NCBI RefSeq assembly: GCF_003675325.1
Contig: NZ_CP033073.1
Coordinates: 2,914,001 to 2,978,000 of the forward strand
Length of the DNA: 64,000 bases
Direction: 5' to 3'
Origin: Streptomyces dangxiongensis
Lineage (GTDB): Bacteria > Actinomycetota > Actinomycetes > Streptomycetales > Streptomycetaceae
Part shown: positions 44,201 through 52,607 of the stretch, one piece after another
Position numbering within the stretch: position 1 is the stretch's first letter
How the letters are laid out: the number at the start of each line of letters is the position of its first letter
Program-made: the position numbers and the translations under genes
Notes under the pieces: model-generated
What the model saw: only the letters and a program-made list of their open reading frames with translations
Databases searched by the model: none
Told to the model about the DNA's origin: nothing

Positions 44201-45899
44201 GACCTACGCCTACGACCTGACCGACCGGCTCGCCGCGGCGACCGGCCCGGACGGCACGACGCTGACGCTGCTGCGCGACCGCCACGGCCGCCTGCGCTCC
44301 GAGACGGTCGACGGCAGGACGCTGACGTACACGTACGACACCCTGGGCCGCCGCACGGGCCGCACGACCCCGACCGGCGCCGTCTCCACCTGGTCCTACG
44401 ACGCGGCAGGCCGCCGCACGGGCATGGTGGCCTCGGGCCGGGCCATCGACTTCACGTACGACGAGGCGGGCCGCGAACTGACCCGCCAGGTCGGTGCGGC
44501 GGTCACACTGGAGCACACACCTTCGACGCCCTGGGCCGCCTGACGACCCAGTCGGTGACCGGCACACACGGCCACAGAGTCCAGCACCGGAGGTACACCT
44601 ACCGTGCCGACGGCGGCCTGACCGGCATCGAGGACCACCTCTCCGGCTCCCGGCACTTCGATCTGGACGCGACGGGCAGAGTGACGGCGGTCCACGCGGC
44701 GGGGTGGACGGAACGGTACGCGTACGACGAGGCGGGCAACCAGACCCGGGCGTCCTGGCCACCGGACCACCCGGGCGCGGAGGCGGTCGGCTCCCGCTCG
44801 TACGTGGGCACCCGCATCACCCGAGCCGGCGACGTCCGCTACGAACACGACGCCCTGGGCCGCATCGTCCTGCGCCGGAAGACCCGCCTGTCCCGCAAGC
44901 CGGACACCTGGCGCTACGCGTGGGACGCGGAGGACCGCCTGACGTCGGTGGTGACCCCGGACGGCACCCGCTGGCGCTACACCTACGACCCCCTCGGCCG
45001 CCGCACGGCGAAACTCCGGCTGGCGGACGACGGGGAAACGGTGCTGGAGAGGGTGGACTTCACCTGGGACGGCACGACCCTGTGCGAACAGACGACCACC
45101 TCCGTCGCCCTCCCCCACCCGGTCACCCTCACCTGGGACCACCAGGGCCTGCGTCCGCTGTCCCAGACGGAACGCATCACAGCGGCCGACGCCCCGCAGC
45201 GGGAGATCGACTCCCGCTTCTTCGCCATCGTCACGGACCTGGTCGGCACCCCGAGCGAACTCATCGACGAACAGGGCGACATCGCCTGGCACACCCGAAG
45301 CACCCTGTGGGGCACAACGGCTTGGTCGACAAGCAGCACGACATACACCCCCCCTACGCTTCCCAGGCCAGTACTACGACCCAGAAACGGGCCTCCACTA
45401 CAACTACTTCCGCCACTACGACCCAGAAACAGCTCGCTACATCTCCCCCGACCCTCTCGGTCTCACTCCCGCACCGAACCCGACGACCTACGCACCGAAT
45501 CCGCATCTCTGGGCAGACCCGCTTGGCCTTTCCCCTGAGTGCAAGAGCGGAACCGGCGCTTCGAAGGAGAAGAAGGATTACTTCGATACCTACAATGATG
45601 CCCGGGAGCATGCTCGTCACCGAGCGGGACTCGGGGAGGACGCCGTCCCGTTCGTTCAAGAGATCGGCCCGCATGCCGGTCGAGTAACGGGTATGCAAAG
45701 CCCGGACGGCATGCGGGGCTGGCGCGTCGACTTCGATCCCAAGGATCCAGAGAAGGGCTTCCACGTGAACTGGTGGGTGAGGAATGGACCAAAGAGAAGC
45801 GACGGTTGGGATTACGGGGCGAGCATGGTCAGGAAGAATGACCCCGAGGCGGCCAAGCAGGCATACTACGAGGTGCTGGCTCACCTGCCGCACACTTAG
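41201..45899 (+). pseudogene. RHS/YD-repeat polymorphic toxin with T7SS-type N-terminus, three frameshifts
   Basis: With the shifts corrected this is a protein of about 1,560 residues. The N-terminal 310 residues are a helical putative T7SS signal domain (GDITDSLLSGGEHLVDDG and DSSGWKGEGGDAFREKFG, a WXG-like turn). A DUF6531-type start of the RHS shell follows (KSCGDPVDVATGKMYLPQTD). There is then a long run of YD repeats (YDERGR, YDAEGTPLG, YDPTGHLASRRDALG). The RHS core end is GLHYNYFRHYDPETARYIS with PDPLGL, and a toxin tail of about 120 residues closes the protein. The shifts are one extra C in the run at 42181-42185, an extra AC in CACACAC at about 44514-44521, and one extra C in the seven-C run at 45348-45354. 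All lie in short repeats. Confidence 0.85.
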
Positions 45900-45908
45900 G
45901 GAGATGTG

Positions 45909-46364
45909 ATGGAAATCGAGAATCAGTACGTGAAGGCATGGCGGAAAAGCCATGAGTGTAAAATTGTGAGCCCCAGAGAGGTAATGCAACTGTTTGACTA
46001 CCTCAACACTCTATCGTGGGGGACTAGTCAGATCGATTGGGCAGATACACCGGGCCTTCACATCCCTTTCGAAGAAGGGGATCCTCAACCGGAGTGGGTC
46101 GACAATTTTTCTAGCACTCCACTCGGGCGTCACAAATTCATCATGGTCGCCTACGCCCCGGACAAAGAAGCACTTCTGGGCGATAGGGACGAAGTACTGG
46201 CCGATCTGGACTTGCTTTATGTCGGCGCACCCGGGGCAAGATATTTCTGCGGCGCCGACCTGGATCAAGACCGCCTCATTCTGTCAGTCGAAGATTTCGC
46301 GGAATTTTCCGATCGTGGCGTAACTGTGCACCTTCCGGACCAGTCCACCCTCCAACAGCAATGA
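45909..46364 (+). CDS. Putative immunity protein to the RHS toxin tail
   Basis: A 151-residue acidic cytosolic protein with no signal peptide; no family recognised. It starts 9 bases after the toxin stop with a GGGAG ribosome site, the place where immunity genes of polymorphic toxins always sit. The sequence contains LNTLSWGTSQIDWADTPGL, HKFIMVAYAPDKEALLG and GADLDQDRLILSVEDF, an alpha/beta pattern. Its DNA is clearly AT-richer than the genome and uses codons such as AAA, ATT and TTT, a sign of recent transfer of the toxin/immunity tip. It would bind and neutralise the tail encoded at about 45540-45899. Confidence 0.7.
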   Translation: MEIENQYVKAWRKSHECKIVSPREVMQLFDYLNTLSWGTSQIDWADTPGLHIPFEEGDPQPEWVDNFSSTPLGRHKFIMVAYAPDKEALLGDRDEVLADLDLLYVGAPGARYFCGADLDQDRLILSVEDFAEFSDRGVTVHLPDQSTLQQQ

Positions 46365-46917
46365 GCCACGGCAGGAGCGAAGCGGGCGGATCTCAGATTT
46401 AGTGAAACGCGGGCCCGCGCGTCGTCCCGGTGGACGCGGGTTCCACTGCTCCGGTACGGATCGGGTCTAGTCCGTGGGGCATGCCGCTCACGCCAGGTGA
46501 AGTACCGGCGCCCGTTCGGGGGCGGTTGCTGCGGTTGGACGCCTTCCGCATCGGCGGACCTTCGCCGGTGGCACCCCCTCTGCTGAGCCCAGGTCTTCGG
46601 CCGGCCCTCTTCTGGTTTGCCTGACGTCGCATCACCCGCCCCCGCTGTTACCCACTTTCGGGTGAGGGGTGTCGCGGCGTGTTCTCGAGTTGGGCGCTCA
46701 GTGGCAATGGGGTGCATACATGGACATTGCAGCCGTGAGTCACAGATGCGTGCCCGGATTGTAACGGTGGTCCGGGTCTGCGTCGTCGTCCCCGCATGCC
46801 GCTGCATGGTGTGGATGTGCGGCCGACCGGCCGCCACCCGTACACCGCACTTCGCCGCCGCACGCGCCCTGGGCCGTCGCCGGCGGGGTGTGTACAACCC
46901 TTGCGAAGGGGGACTTC
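46365..46917. other. Gene-poor region after the RHS locus
   Basis: These 553 bases carry no gene I can support. Short open frames (46430-46624 plus, 46399-46635 minus) lack a ribosome site or a recognisable product. The first 100 bases are AT-richer like the immunity gene; the rest returns to genome composition. The promoter of the lamin-tail gene must lie in the last 200 bases, where I find no clear -35/-10 pair. Confidence 0.4.
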
Positions 46918-47487
46918 GTGTCCGTTTCCGTTTCCGTCACCGCCCGCCGTGTCGCTGCCGCCGCCCTGGCGGCGACCGCCGTCGTGGGTGCGGTGGCACT
47001 GCCGGCCTCGGCCGCCGACCGTGACCACGGCCGCTCGTACCGCACCGAGGTGGTCATCAGCGGCGTGCAGCACCCGTCGACCCGTCACGACCGCTTCGAG
47101 CGTCCCCTGAACCGGGAGTGGGTGGAGCTGACCAACGAGAGCCGCCGAGGCGTGAACCTCGACGGGTGGACGCTGTCCGACGAGGACGGCCACACCTACA
47201 CCTTCCGGCACTACCGGCTGGGAGGCGAGGCGACCGTCCGCGTGCACACCGGTTTCGGCCGGGACAACCGGAACGACCTCTACCAGGACCGCCGCCATTC
47301 CGTGTGGGGCGACGACCACGACACCGCGACCCTCCGCAACGACCGCGGCCGATTCATCGACTCCATCTCCTGGGGCGACGGCGACCGCGACCGCCGTGGC
47401 CACCGCGACGGCGACCGCGACCGCCGTGGCCACCGCGACGGCGACCGCGACCACCGCGACGGCGGACGGCGTGGCGGGCGTCACTGA
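46918..47487 (+). CDS. Secreted lamin-tail domain (LTD) protein with repetitive charged tail
   Basis: A 189-residue secreted protein. The signal peptide is at 1-33 (VTARRVAAAALAATAVVGAV, ending PASA). A lamin-tail domain follows at about 48-145, with REWVELTNESRRGVNLDGWTL, DEDGHTYTFRHYRLGGEATVRVHTG, DDHDTATLRN and FIDSISWG. The last 40 residues are tandem GDRDRRGHRD units. LTD domains in bacteria occur on extracellular proteins and are thought to mediate binding to nucleic acid or surfaces; the exact role here is unknown. GTG at 46918 has AGGGGG six bases upstream. Confidence 0.85.
   Translation: MSVSVSVTARRVAAAALAATAVVGAVALPASAADRDHGRSYRTEVVISGVQHPSTRHDRFERPLNREWVELTNESRRGVNLDGWTLSDEDGHTYTFRHYRLGGEATVRVHTGFGRDNRNDLYQDRRHSVWGDDHDTATLRNDRGRFIDSISWGDGDRDRRGHRDGDRDRRGHRDGDRDHRDGGRRGGRH
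47381..47462 (+). repeat. 30-base tandem repeat in the lamin-tail gene
   Basis: Two identical 30-base units (47381-47410 and 47411-47440) plus a partial third encode the 10-residue G-D-R-D-R-R-G-H-R-D units. Copy number is likely to vary between strains. Confidence 0.85.
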
Positions 47488-47532
47488 TCCTCACCCGTCC
47501 GTGCGGCGGTGAGCACTGACCTCGCCCACCGG

Positions 47533-47567
47533 CAGCGCGCCCTTCCCCCCCGGGGAGCGGCGCGCTG
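47533..47567 (+). terminator. Terminator of the lamin-tail gene
   Basis: CAGCGCGCC (47533-47541) pairs with GGCGCGCTG (47559-47567), and the inner CTTCCCC/GGGGAG can extend the stem. It lies 46 bases after the stop. The rest of the 325-base gap to the next gene holds that gene's promoter and no other feature I can name. Confidence 0.65.
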
Positions 47568-47812
47568 TCCGCGTGCCCGCGGCGCGCGTCGGCGGGGTCG
47601 GCCGGTTCGCGGTGCCCCCGGCCGCACGAGCCGTGCGCGTACTTGACCCAGGCATGCCAACGCCTCACCATGAGCGCCAGCCCGCACAGCGGACTCACAG
47701 CAATGCCTCACGGCGGGTCCGCATCAGCACGTCGCACTGGCGCACCCCCAGCTCCCCAGCTCCACCCCCACTTCCGGCGATCCCGGAACCCCTGGAGACC
47801 CAAGGAGAGTTC

Positions 47813-49153
47813 ATGCGACTTCGTATCCGCGGCTCCGGCGCGCGCGGCGGCAGACGTACCGCCGCCCTCGGCGCCCTGCTGGCCCTGGCCCTCGCCGCCC
47901 CGGTCTCGGCCACCGTCGGCCGGGCCAGTGCCGACAGTGTCCACCGGGCCGCTCCCTCCGACGACGACATCCGGCAGTACGAGATCCACCGGAGCACGAC
48001 TCCCGTGACCCGTACGGCCATTCAGGCGACCGGGGTCACCGTCGACGAGGCCGACGAGGAGACCGTCGTCGTCTCCGGGCGGGCGGAGCAGATCCGGCGG
48101 CTGCGCCGGCTGGGCTACGACGTCCAGCCCCTGGGCGCCGCCCCGCAGCGGGCCGGAGCCCGGCTGTACGACTTCCCGAGCGCCGACTCGAAGTACCACA
48201 ACTTCGCCGAGATGAACGCCGAGATCGACCAGCGGCTCGCCGCCTACCCGGGCATCATGAGCCGGCGGGTGATCGGGAAGTCGTACCAGGGGCGGGACAT
48301 CGTCGCCATCAAGGTCAGTGACAACGTCGGTACCGACGAGGACGAGCCCGAGGTGTTGTTCACCGCCCACCAGCACGCGCGGGAGCACCTGACCGTGGAG
48401 ATGGCGCTGTACCTGCTGCGCGAGCTGGGCGCGGGGTACGGGACCGACTCCCGGATCACGAACCTCGTCAACAGCCGGGAGATATGGATCGTCCCGGATC
48501 TGAACCCGGACGGGGGCGAGTACGACATCGCCAGCGGGTCCTACCGGTCCTGGCGGAAGAACCGGCAGCCCAACTCCGGTTCCTCGTACGTCGGTACGGA
48601 CCTCAACCGGAACTGGGACTACAAGTGGGGCTGCTGCGGCGGTTCGTCCGGGTCGACGTCCTCGGAGACCTACCGCGGGTCCGCCGCCGAGTCCGCGCCC
48701 GAGGTGCGGGTCGTCGCCGACTTCGTGCGCAGCCGGGTCGTCGGCGGACGGCAGCAGATCAGGGCCGGCATCGACTTCCACACCTACAGCGAACTGGTGC
48801 TGTGGCCGTTCGGGTACACGTACGCGGACACGGCGTCCGGGATGACCGCGGACGACGCCGCCGCGTACAAGGCCGTGGGGGAGAAGATGGCGGCGAGCAA
48901 CGGGTACACGCCGGAGCAGTCCAGTGACCTGTACATCACCGACGGGTCGATCGACGACTATCTGTGGGGTACGCAGAAGATCTTCGACTACACCTTCGAG
49001 ATGTATCCGGCGTCCGGTGGAGGCGGGTTCTACCCGCCCGACGAGGTGATCGAGCGGGAGACCTCCCGGAACAAGGACGCCGTGTTGCAGCTACTGGAGA
49101 ACGCGGACTGCATGTACCGGGCCATCGGCAAGGCGGCCCAGTACTGCGGTTAG
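47813..49153 (+). CDS. Secreted M14 family zinc carboxypeptidase
   Basis: A 446-residue preproenzyme with a signal peptide (1-34) and a propeptide of about 80 residues. The catalytic M14 domain (about 120-440) has zinc ligands His188 and Glu191 in AHQHAREH and a third His in [17 protein letters not shown]. It also has the substrate-binding [11 protein letters not shown] segment and the catalytic Glu near the end in YTFEMYP. The length and layout match Streptomyces zinc carboxypeptidase T-like enzymes that trim C-terminal residues from peptides. The ATG at 47813 has AGGAG at the right distance. The stop is 3 bases from that of the convergent gene. Confidence 0.94.
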   Translation: MRLRIRGSGARGGRRTAALGALLALALAAPVSATVGRASADSVHRAAPSDDDIRQYEIHRSTTPVTRTAIQATGVTVDEADEETVVVSGRAEQIRRLRRLGYDVQPLGAAPQRAGARLYDFPSADSKYHNFAEMNAEIDQRLAAYPGIMSRRVIGKSYQGRDIVAIKVSDNVGTDEDEPEVLFTAHQHAREHLTVEMALYLLRELGAGYGTDSRITNLVNSREIWIVPDLNPDGGEYDIASGSYRSWRKNRQPNSGSSYVGTDLNRNWDYKWGCCGGSSGSTSSETYRGSAAESAPEVRVVADFVRSRVVGGRQQIRAGIDFHTYSELVLWPFGYTYADTASGMTADDAAAYKAVGEKMAASNGYTPEQSSDLYITDGSIDDYLWGTQKIFDYTFEMYPASGGGGFYPPDEVIERETSRNKDAVLQLLENADCMYRAIGKAAQYCG

Positions 49154-49156
49154 CGG

Positions 49157-49804
49157 CTAGGCCTCCTCGAAGTAGGCGTCGAGCACCGCGTCCAGTGCCG
49201 ACTCCCACTCCGTGAAGCGCGCCCTGGCCGCCGCCTCGATCTCGATCGGGTACCAGCGGCGGTCAGGGGTGTGCACGGTGATCGTGAAGCGCTTGCCGAA
49301 GCGGGGCGACTCCGTCTCCACCGCGGCGATCTCCTCCCAGGAGAACTCGCAGGCCTCCTCGTCCAGGCGGAGGCGGACCCCCCGGTGGTCGGCGACGATC
49401 CGGGCGCGGCGGTCGGAGGCCTCGAACACCGGCCCCTCGGACGCTTCGTCGTCCGCCGGACCGGATGACGGCGAGGCGTCCGACCGAGGGTCCGACGAGA
49501 GGTCCGCGTCCCCGGCCGGCGCCGCTGCCGCCGGGGTAATGGCCGTGTCGGCCGTCGTCCTCCCGGCGGCTGGGTCGTCCGCCACGGGATCGTCCGACGC
49601 CGGATCCTCGGCCGCCGGCTTCCCGGCCGCCGGTCCCTTCGCTCCCGGACCCTTCGTCACCGGACCCGTGGGCGGCGGGCCCGTGAGGCCCGGGATGAAG
49701 GCGGGGTCGAAACCGGCGCCCGTCACGGGCTCGACCTTCAACGGCTCGGCGTCCAACGGCTCGCCCTCCGACGGCTTGCTGCTCGCTCCTGTGCGCTGCT
49801 CCAC
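49157..49804 (-). CDS. Hypothetical protein with C-terminal PH-like domain
   Basis: About 215 residues; no firm family. Residues 1-115 are a low-complexity linker rich in Pro, Ala, Asp and Gly with repeated DDPxA units. The C-terminal 85 residues fold-like segment (ARIVADHRGVRLRLDEEACE, FSWEEIAAVETESPRFGKRF and DRRWYPIEIEA) has the strand pattern of a small PH-like domain ended by an acidic helix. GTG at 49804 is a possible start; the frame opens at ATG 49867, overlapping the next gene's end. It is common next to M14 peptidases in Streptomyces by memory only. Confidence 0.55.
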   Translation of the reverse strand: MEQRTGASSKPSEGEPLDAEPLKVEPVTGAGFDPAFIPGLTGPPPTGPVTKGPGAKGPAAGKPAAEDPASDDPVADDPAAGRTTADTAITPAAAAPAGDADLSSDPRSDASPSSGPADDEASEGPVFEASDRRARIVADHRGVRLRLDEEACEFSWEEIAAVETESPRFGKRFTITVHTPDRRWYPIEIEAAARARFTEWESALDAVLDAYFEEA

Positions 49805-49841
49805 GGCGGCAGTATGGACGACTTCCCTGTGCCGTAACCAG

Positions 49842-51320
49842 TCAGACCACGAATACGCTGACCACACCGGCCACCGCGAACCCCGCCACCGACAGCACCG
49901 ACTCCAGAACCGTCCATGTCCGCAGGGTGTCGCGTTCGCTGATGCCGAAGTACTTCGCCACCATCCAGAAGCCGCCGTCGTTGACGTGCGAGGCGAAGAT
50001 GGACCCGGCGGAGATCGCCATGATGACGAGGGCGGTGAAGGCCTGGGAGTGGTGGTCCGCCGACAGCAGGGGTGCCACGATTCCCGCCGTCGTCACGATG
50101 GCCACCGTCGCCGAGCCCTGGGCGACCCGCAGCACGAGCGAGACCAGGTAGGAGAGGGCGATCACCGGCAGTCCCACGTCGTGGAAGGTGTCCGAGAGGG
50201 CCTGCGCGACCCCGCTGGCCTTCAGTACGGCGCCGAAGACCCCGCCGGCGCCGACCACCAGCAGGATGTTGCCGACGGGCTTCAGGGACGACGTCGCCAC
50301 CGCCTCCAGGGACGTGCGGGACCAGCCGCGCCGGATGCCGAGGAGGTAGCAGGCCAGGAGCAGGGCGACGGTCAGGGCGACGAAGGGGTTGCCGGCGAAC
50401 TCCAGCACCGAGCGGCCGGGGGACGGGTCCAGGGCGATGGAGGAGAAGGTCGCGGCGAGGATCAGCAGCAGGGGCGTGCCGATGACGGCGAGGACCGTGC
50501 CGAGCGGCACCGGCCGCTCCTGCGGGGCCACGCCCTGGGCACGCTGTCCGGCCAGGACGGTACGTTTCGCCTCCTCCGCCGCGTCGGCCATGTCCTGCGG
50601 TACGGCGACGTGGATCCGCTGCCCGATCCAGGCGGCGTACGCCCAGGCCGCCAGGACGGCGGGGAGGCCGCAGACGGCGCCCATGAGGATGATCCAGCCG
50701 AGCTGGACGTGGAGCAGTCCGGCGGCGGCGACCGGGCCGGGGTGCGGCGGCAGGAAGGCGTGGGTCATGGACAGGCCGGCGAGGAGCGGCAGGCAGTAGA
50801 GCAGGACCGACCTGCCCGAGCGCCTGGCGGCGGCGTAGACGATCGGGGCCAGGACGAAGATGCCGACGTCGAAGAAGACGGGGATGCCGAAGAGCAGGCC
50901 CGTCAGGCCCATGGCGAGGGGGGCGCGGCGTTCGCCGAACAGGCCCAGGAGGCGGCCGGCGAGCACCTCCGCGCCGCCGCTGACCTCCAGGATCGCACCG
51001 AGCATCGTGCCGAGGCCGATGATGATCGCGACGTGGCCGAGGATGCCGCCCATGCCGGACTCGATGGTCGATACGGCGTCGGAACGCTGGACCGTGCCGA
51101 AGAGTTCGGTGACCGAGAGGCCGGCCAGCAGGCCGACGGTTATGGACACGGCGAGGAGGGCGACGAACGGCTGGAGCCTGACCTTGATGATCAGCAGCAG
51201 GAGCAGGGCGATGCCGAGGGCGGCGACCGTGAGCAGGCCGGGGGTGCCGTCGACGAGGAGGAGCAGGCCCCCGGTGTGGGGTGGGGTGGCGGGTGCCGGT
51301 GCGGTGAGCGGAACGGACAT
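49842..51320 (-). CDS. GntP family gluconate/D-serine:H+ symporter
   Basis: A 492-residue permease with about 12 membrane segments. Family blocks are visible: GLLAGLSVTELFGTVQRSDAVSTIESGMGG, GGAEVLAGRLLGLFGERRAPLAMGLTG, the FLPPHPGPVAAAGLL motif and the GSIFASHVNDGGFWMV motif near the C-terminus. GntP members take up gluconate, related sugar acids or D-serine (DsdX). In this context, next to RidA and opposite a D-amino acid dehydratase, a D-serine or N-acyl-D-amino acid type substrate is as likely as gluconate. The start is ATG at 51320, about 115 bases after the RidA gene, with a hairpin in between. Confidence 0.92.
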   Translation of the reverse strand: MSVPLTAPAPATPPHTGGLLLLVDGTPGLLTVAALGIALLLLLIIKVRLQPFVALLAVSITVGLLAGLSVTELFGTVQRSDAVSTIESGMGGILGHVAIIIGLGTMLGAILEVSGGAEVLAGRLLGLFGERRAPLAMGLTGLLFGIPVFFDVGIFVLAPIVYAAARRSGRSVLLYCLPLLAGLSMTHAFLPPHPGPVAAAGLLHVQLGWIILMGAVCGLPAVLAAWAYAAWIGQRIHVAVPQDMADAAEEAKRTVLAGQRAQGVAPQERPVPLGTVLAVIGTPLLLILAATFSSIALDPSPGRSVLEFAGNPFVALTVALLLACYLLGIRRGWSRTSLEAVATSSLKPVGNILLVVGAGGVFGAVLKASGVAQALSDTFHDVGLPVIALSYLVSLVLRVAQGSATVAIVTTAGIVAPLLSADHHSQAFTALVIMAISAGSIFASHVNDGGFWMVAKYFGISERDTLRTWTVLESVLSVAGFAVAGVVSVFVV

Positions 51321-51369
51321 ACGGGGGTCCTCTTCGTGAAGGCATGCTGCTTTCGGGCAGGGGGGAGCG

Positions 51370-51399
51370 CGGCACGGCGCCCCGGAGGGTGCCGTGCCG
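51370..51399 (-). terminator. Hairpin after the ridA-like gene
   Basis: CGGCACGGC (51370-51378) and GCCGTGCCG (51391-51399) form a perfect 9-base stem. It lies between the RidA stop and the symporter start on the same strand, so it may reduce rather than stop transcription into the symporter gene. Confidence 0.55.
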
Positions 51400-51435
51400 T
51401 GCGGGACGTGCGGGAGGTGAGGGGGCGTCAGGGGC

Positions 51436-51846
51436 TCAGCCGAGGACGGCCAGTGCGTCGATCTCGATGAGCAGGCCGGCGGGCAGGCCGACGTAGACCG
51501 TCGTGCGGGCGGCGGGCGGCTGGGTGAGGCCCTGCTCCGCGAAGTAGGCGTTGTAGATCTCGTTCATCTCGGCGAAGTGGCCGACGTCGGTGAGGTAGAC
51601 GCGGATCATCATGACGTCGTCCCAGCTCGCGCCGCCCTCTTGGAGGATCGCCCGTACGTTGGCGAGGGTCTGGAGGGTCTGCTCGCGCAGGGTGGGGCCC
51701 GCCGGTGTCGGGGGCCGGCCCTCCTCGGTGGGCAGGAAGCCGACCTGGCCGGCGACCTGGAGGATGTTGCCCTTCCTGACGCCGTGCGAGAACGCGGCGG
51801 GCGGGGCGGTGTGGGTCTTCGGGGTGAGCGCGGTCTTCTCGGTCAT
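51436..51846 (-). CDS. RidA/YjgF family enamine/imine deaminase
   Basis: A 136-residue RidA protein. Conserved parts are VAGQVGFLP, TLANVRAILQEGGASWDDVMMIRVYLTD, and the C-terminal ARTTVYVGLPAGLLIEIDALAV with the Arg that holds the substrate carboxylate. RidA hydrolyses 2-aminoacrylate and similar enamines released by PLP-dependent dehydratases, which fits the D-serine/threonine dehydratase-like gene across the divergent promoter. The ATG at 51846 overlaps the upstream IclR gene's stop as ATGA. Confidence 0.92.
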   Translation of the reverse strand: MTEKTALTPKTHTAPPAAFSHGVRKGNILQVAGQVGFLPTEEGRPPTPAGPTLREQTLQTLANVRAILQEGGASWDDVMMIRVYLTDVGHFAEMNEIYNAYFAEQGLTQPPAARTTVYVGLPAGLLIEIDALAVLG

Positions 51847-52607
51847 GCGGGGCTGCCCTTCACTGGCGTTCTTCCGGAGTACTCGCCGCTGATCGCCTCC
51901 GCGGTACGGCGCACCTGCGGGAGCAGGGTGAGGAGTTCGTCGGCGGTGACGACGACGTTGGGCGCGGAGACCGACATGGCGGCGACGACGCGTCCGTCGG
52001 CGCCGCGGATCGGTGCGGCGACGCAGTTGATGGACTCCTCGTGGCCACCGAGGTCGGTGGCCCAGCCCTGTTCGCGTACCTGCTCCAACTCGCGCAGGAA
52101 CGCCGCGGCGTCGGGGGTGGAGCGGGAGGTGTACAGGGGGTAGTCGAGCTTGTCCGCGAGGGCGCGGCGCTCGGGTTCGGGGAGGTCGGCGAGGAGCAGC
52201 TTGGCCACGGCGGCGACCGTGATGGCGACGGGCTTGCCGATCCGCGAGTACATGCGGACCGGATAGCGGCTGTCGACCTTGTCGATGTACAGGACCTCGT
52301 TCTCCTCGTACACGGCGAGGTGGACGGTGTGTCCGCAACTCTCGTTCAGGCGCGCGAGGTGCGGGTGGGCGATCTCGCGGACGTCGAGGTTCTCCATCGC
52401 CTCCTGTGCGAGGGCGAAGAGGCGGGCGCCGAGGCGGTAGCGCTGGTCGGACTGGCGGTAGACCATGCCGTGCTCGTGCAGGGTGCGCAGGAGACGCAGC
52501 GCCGTGGACTTGTGGACGCCCAGGCGGTCGGCGACCTGCCCGAGGTCTGCGGGGCCCTCGGCGAGCAGCGGCAGGATGCTCAGGGCGCGGTCGACGGTCT
52601 GACTCAT
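51843..52607 (-). CDS. IclR family transcriptional regulator
   Basis: A 254-residue regulator. The N-terminal winged helix (1-65) has AEGPADLGQVADRLGVHKSTALRLLRTLHEHGMV. The C-terminal ligand-binding domain (about 80-245) has VLYIDKVDSRYPVRMYSRIG, the VAKLLLADLPE segment, a GGHEESINCVAAPIRG turn with conserved Cys, and AMSVSAPN. IclR proteins bind small acids. It is embedded in the operon it presumably controls, coupled by 4-base overlaps to both the kinase and the RidA gene. The TTGCA-type dyads at 53614-53757 are its likely operators. Confidence 0.93.
   Translation of the reverse strand: MSQTVDRALSILPLLAEGPADLGQVADRLGVHKSTALRLLRTLHEHGMVYRQSDQRYRLGARLFALAQEAMENLDVREIAHPHLARLNESCGHTVHLAVYEENEVLYIDKVDSRYPVRMYSRIGKPVAITVAAVAKLLLADLPEPERRALADKLDYPLYTSRSTPDAAAFLRELEQVREQGWATDLGGHEESINCVAAPIRGADGRVVAAMSVSAPNVVVTADELLTLLPQVRRTAEAISGEYSGRTPVKGSPA

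Noticed and set aside
46399..46635. 78-codon minus-strand frame after the RHS locus
   Set aside because: No ribosome site and no recognisable protein; I considered a transposase remnant but saw no terminal repeats or catalytic motif.
47381..47462. CRISPR-like array
   Set aside because: The units are contiguous coding repeats without spacers, in frame with a secreted protein.
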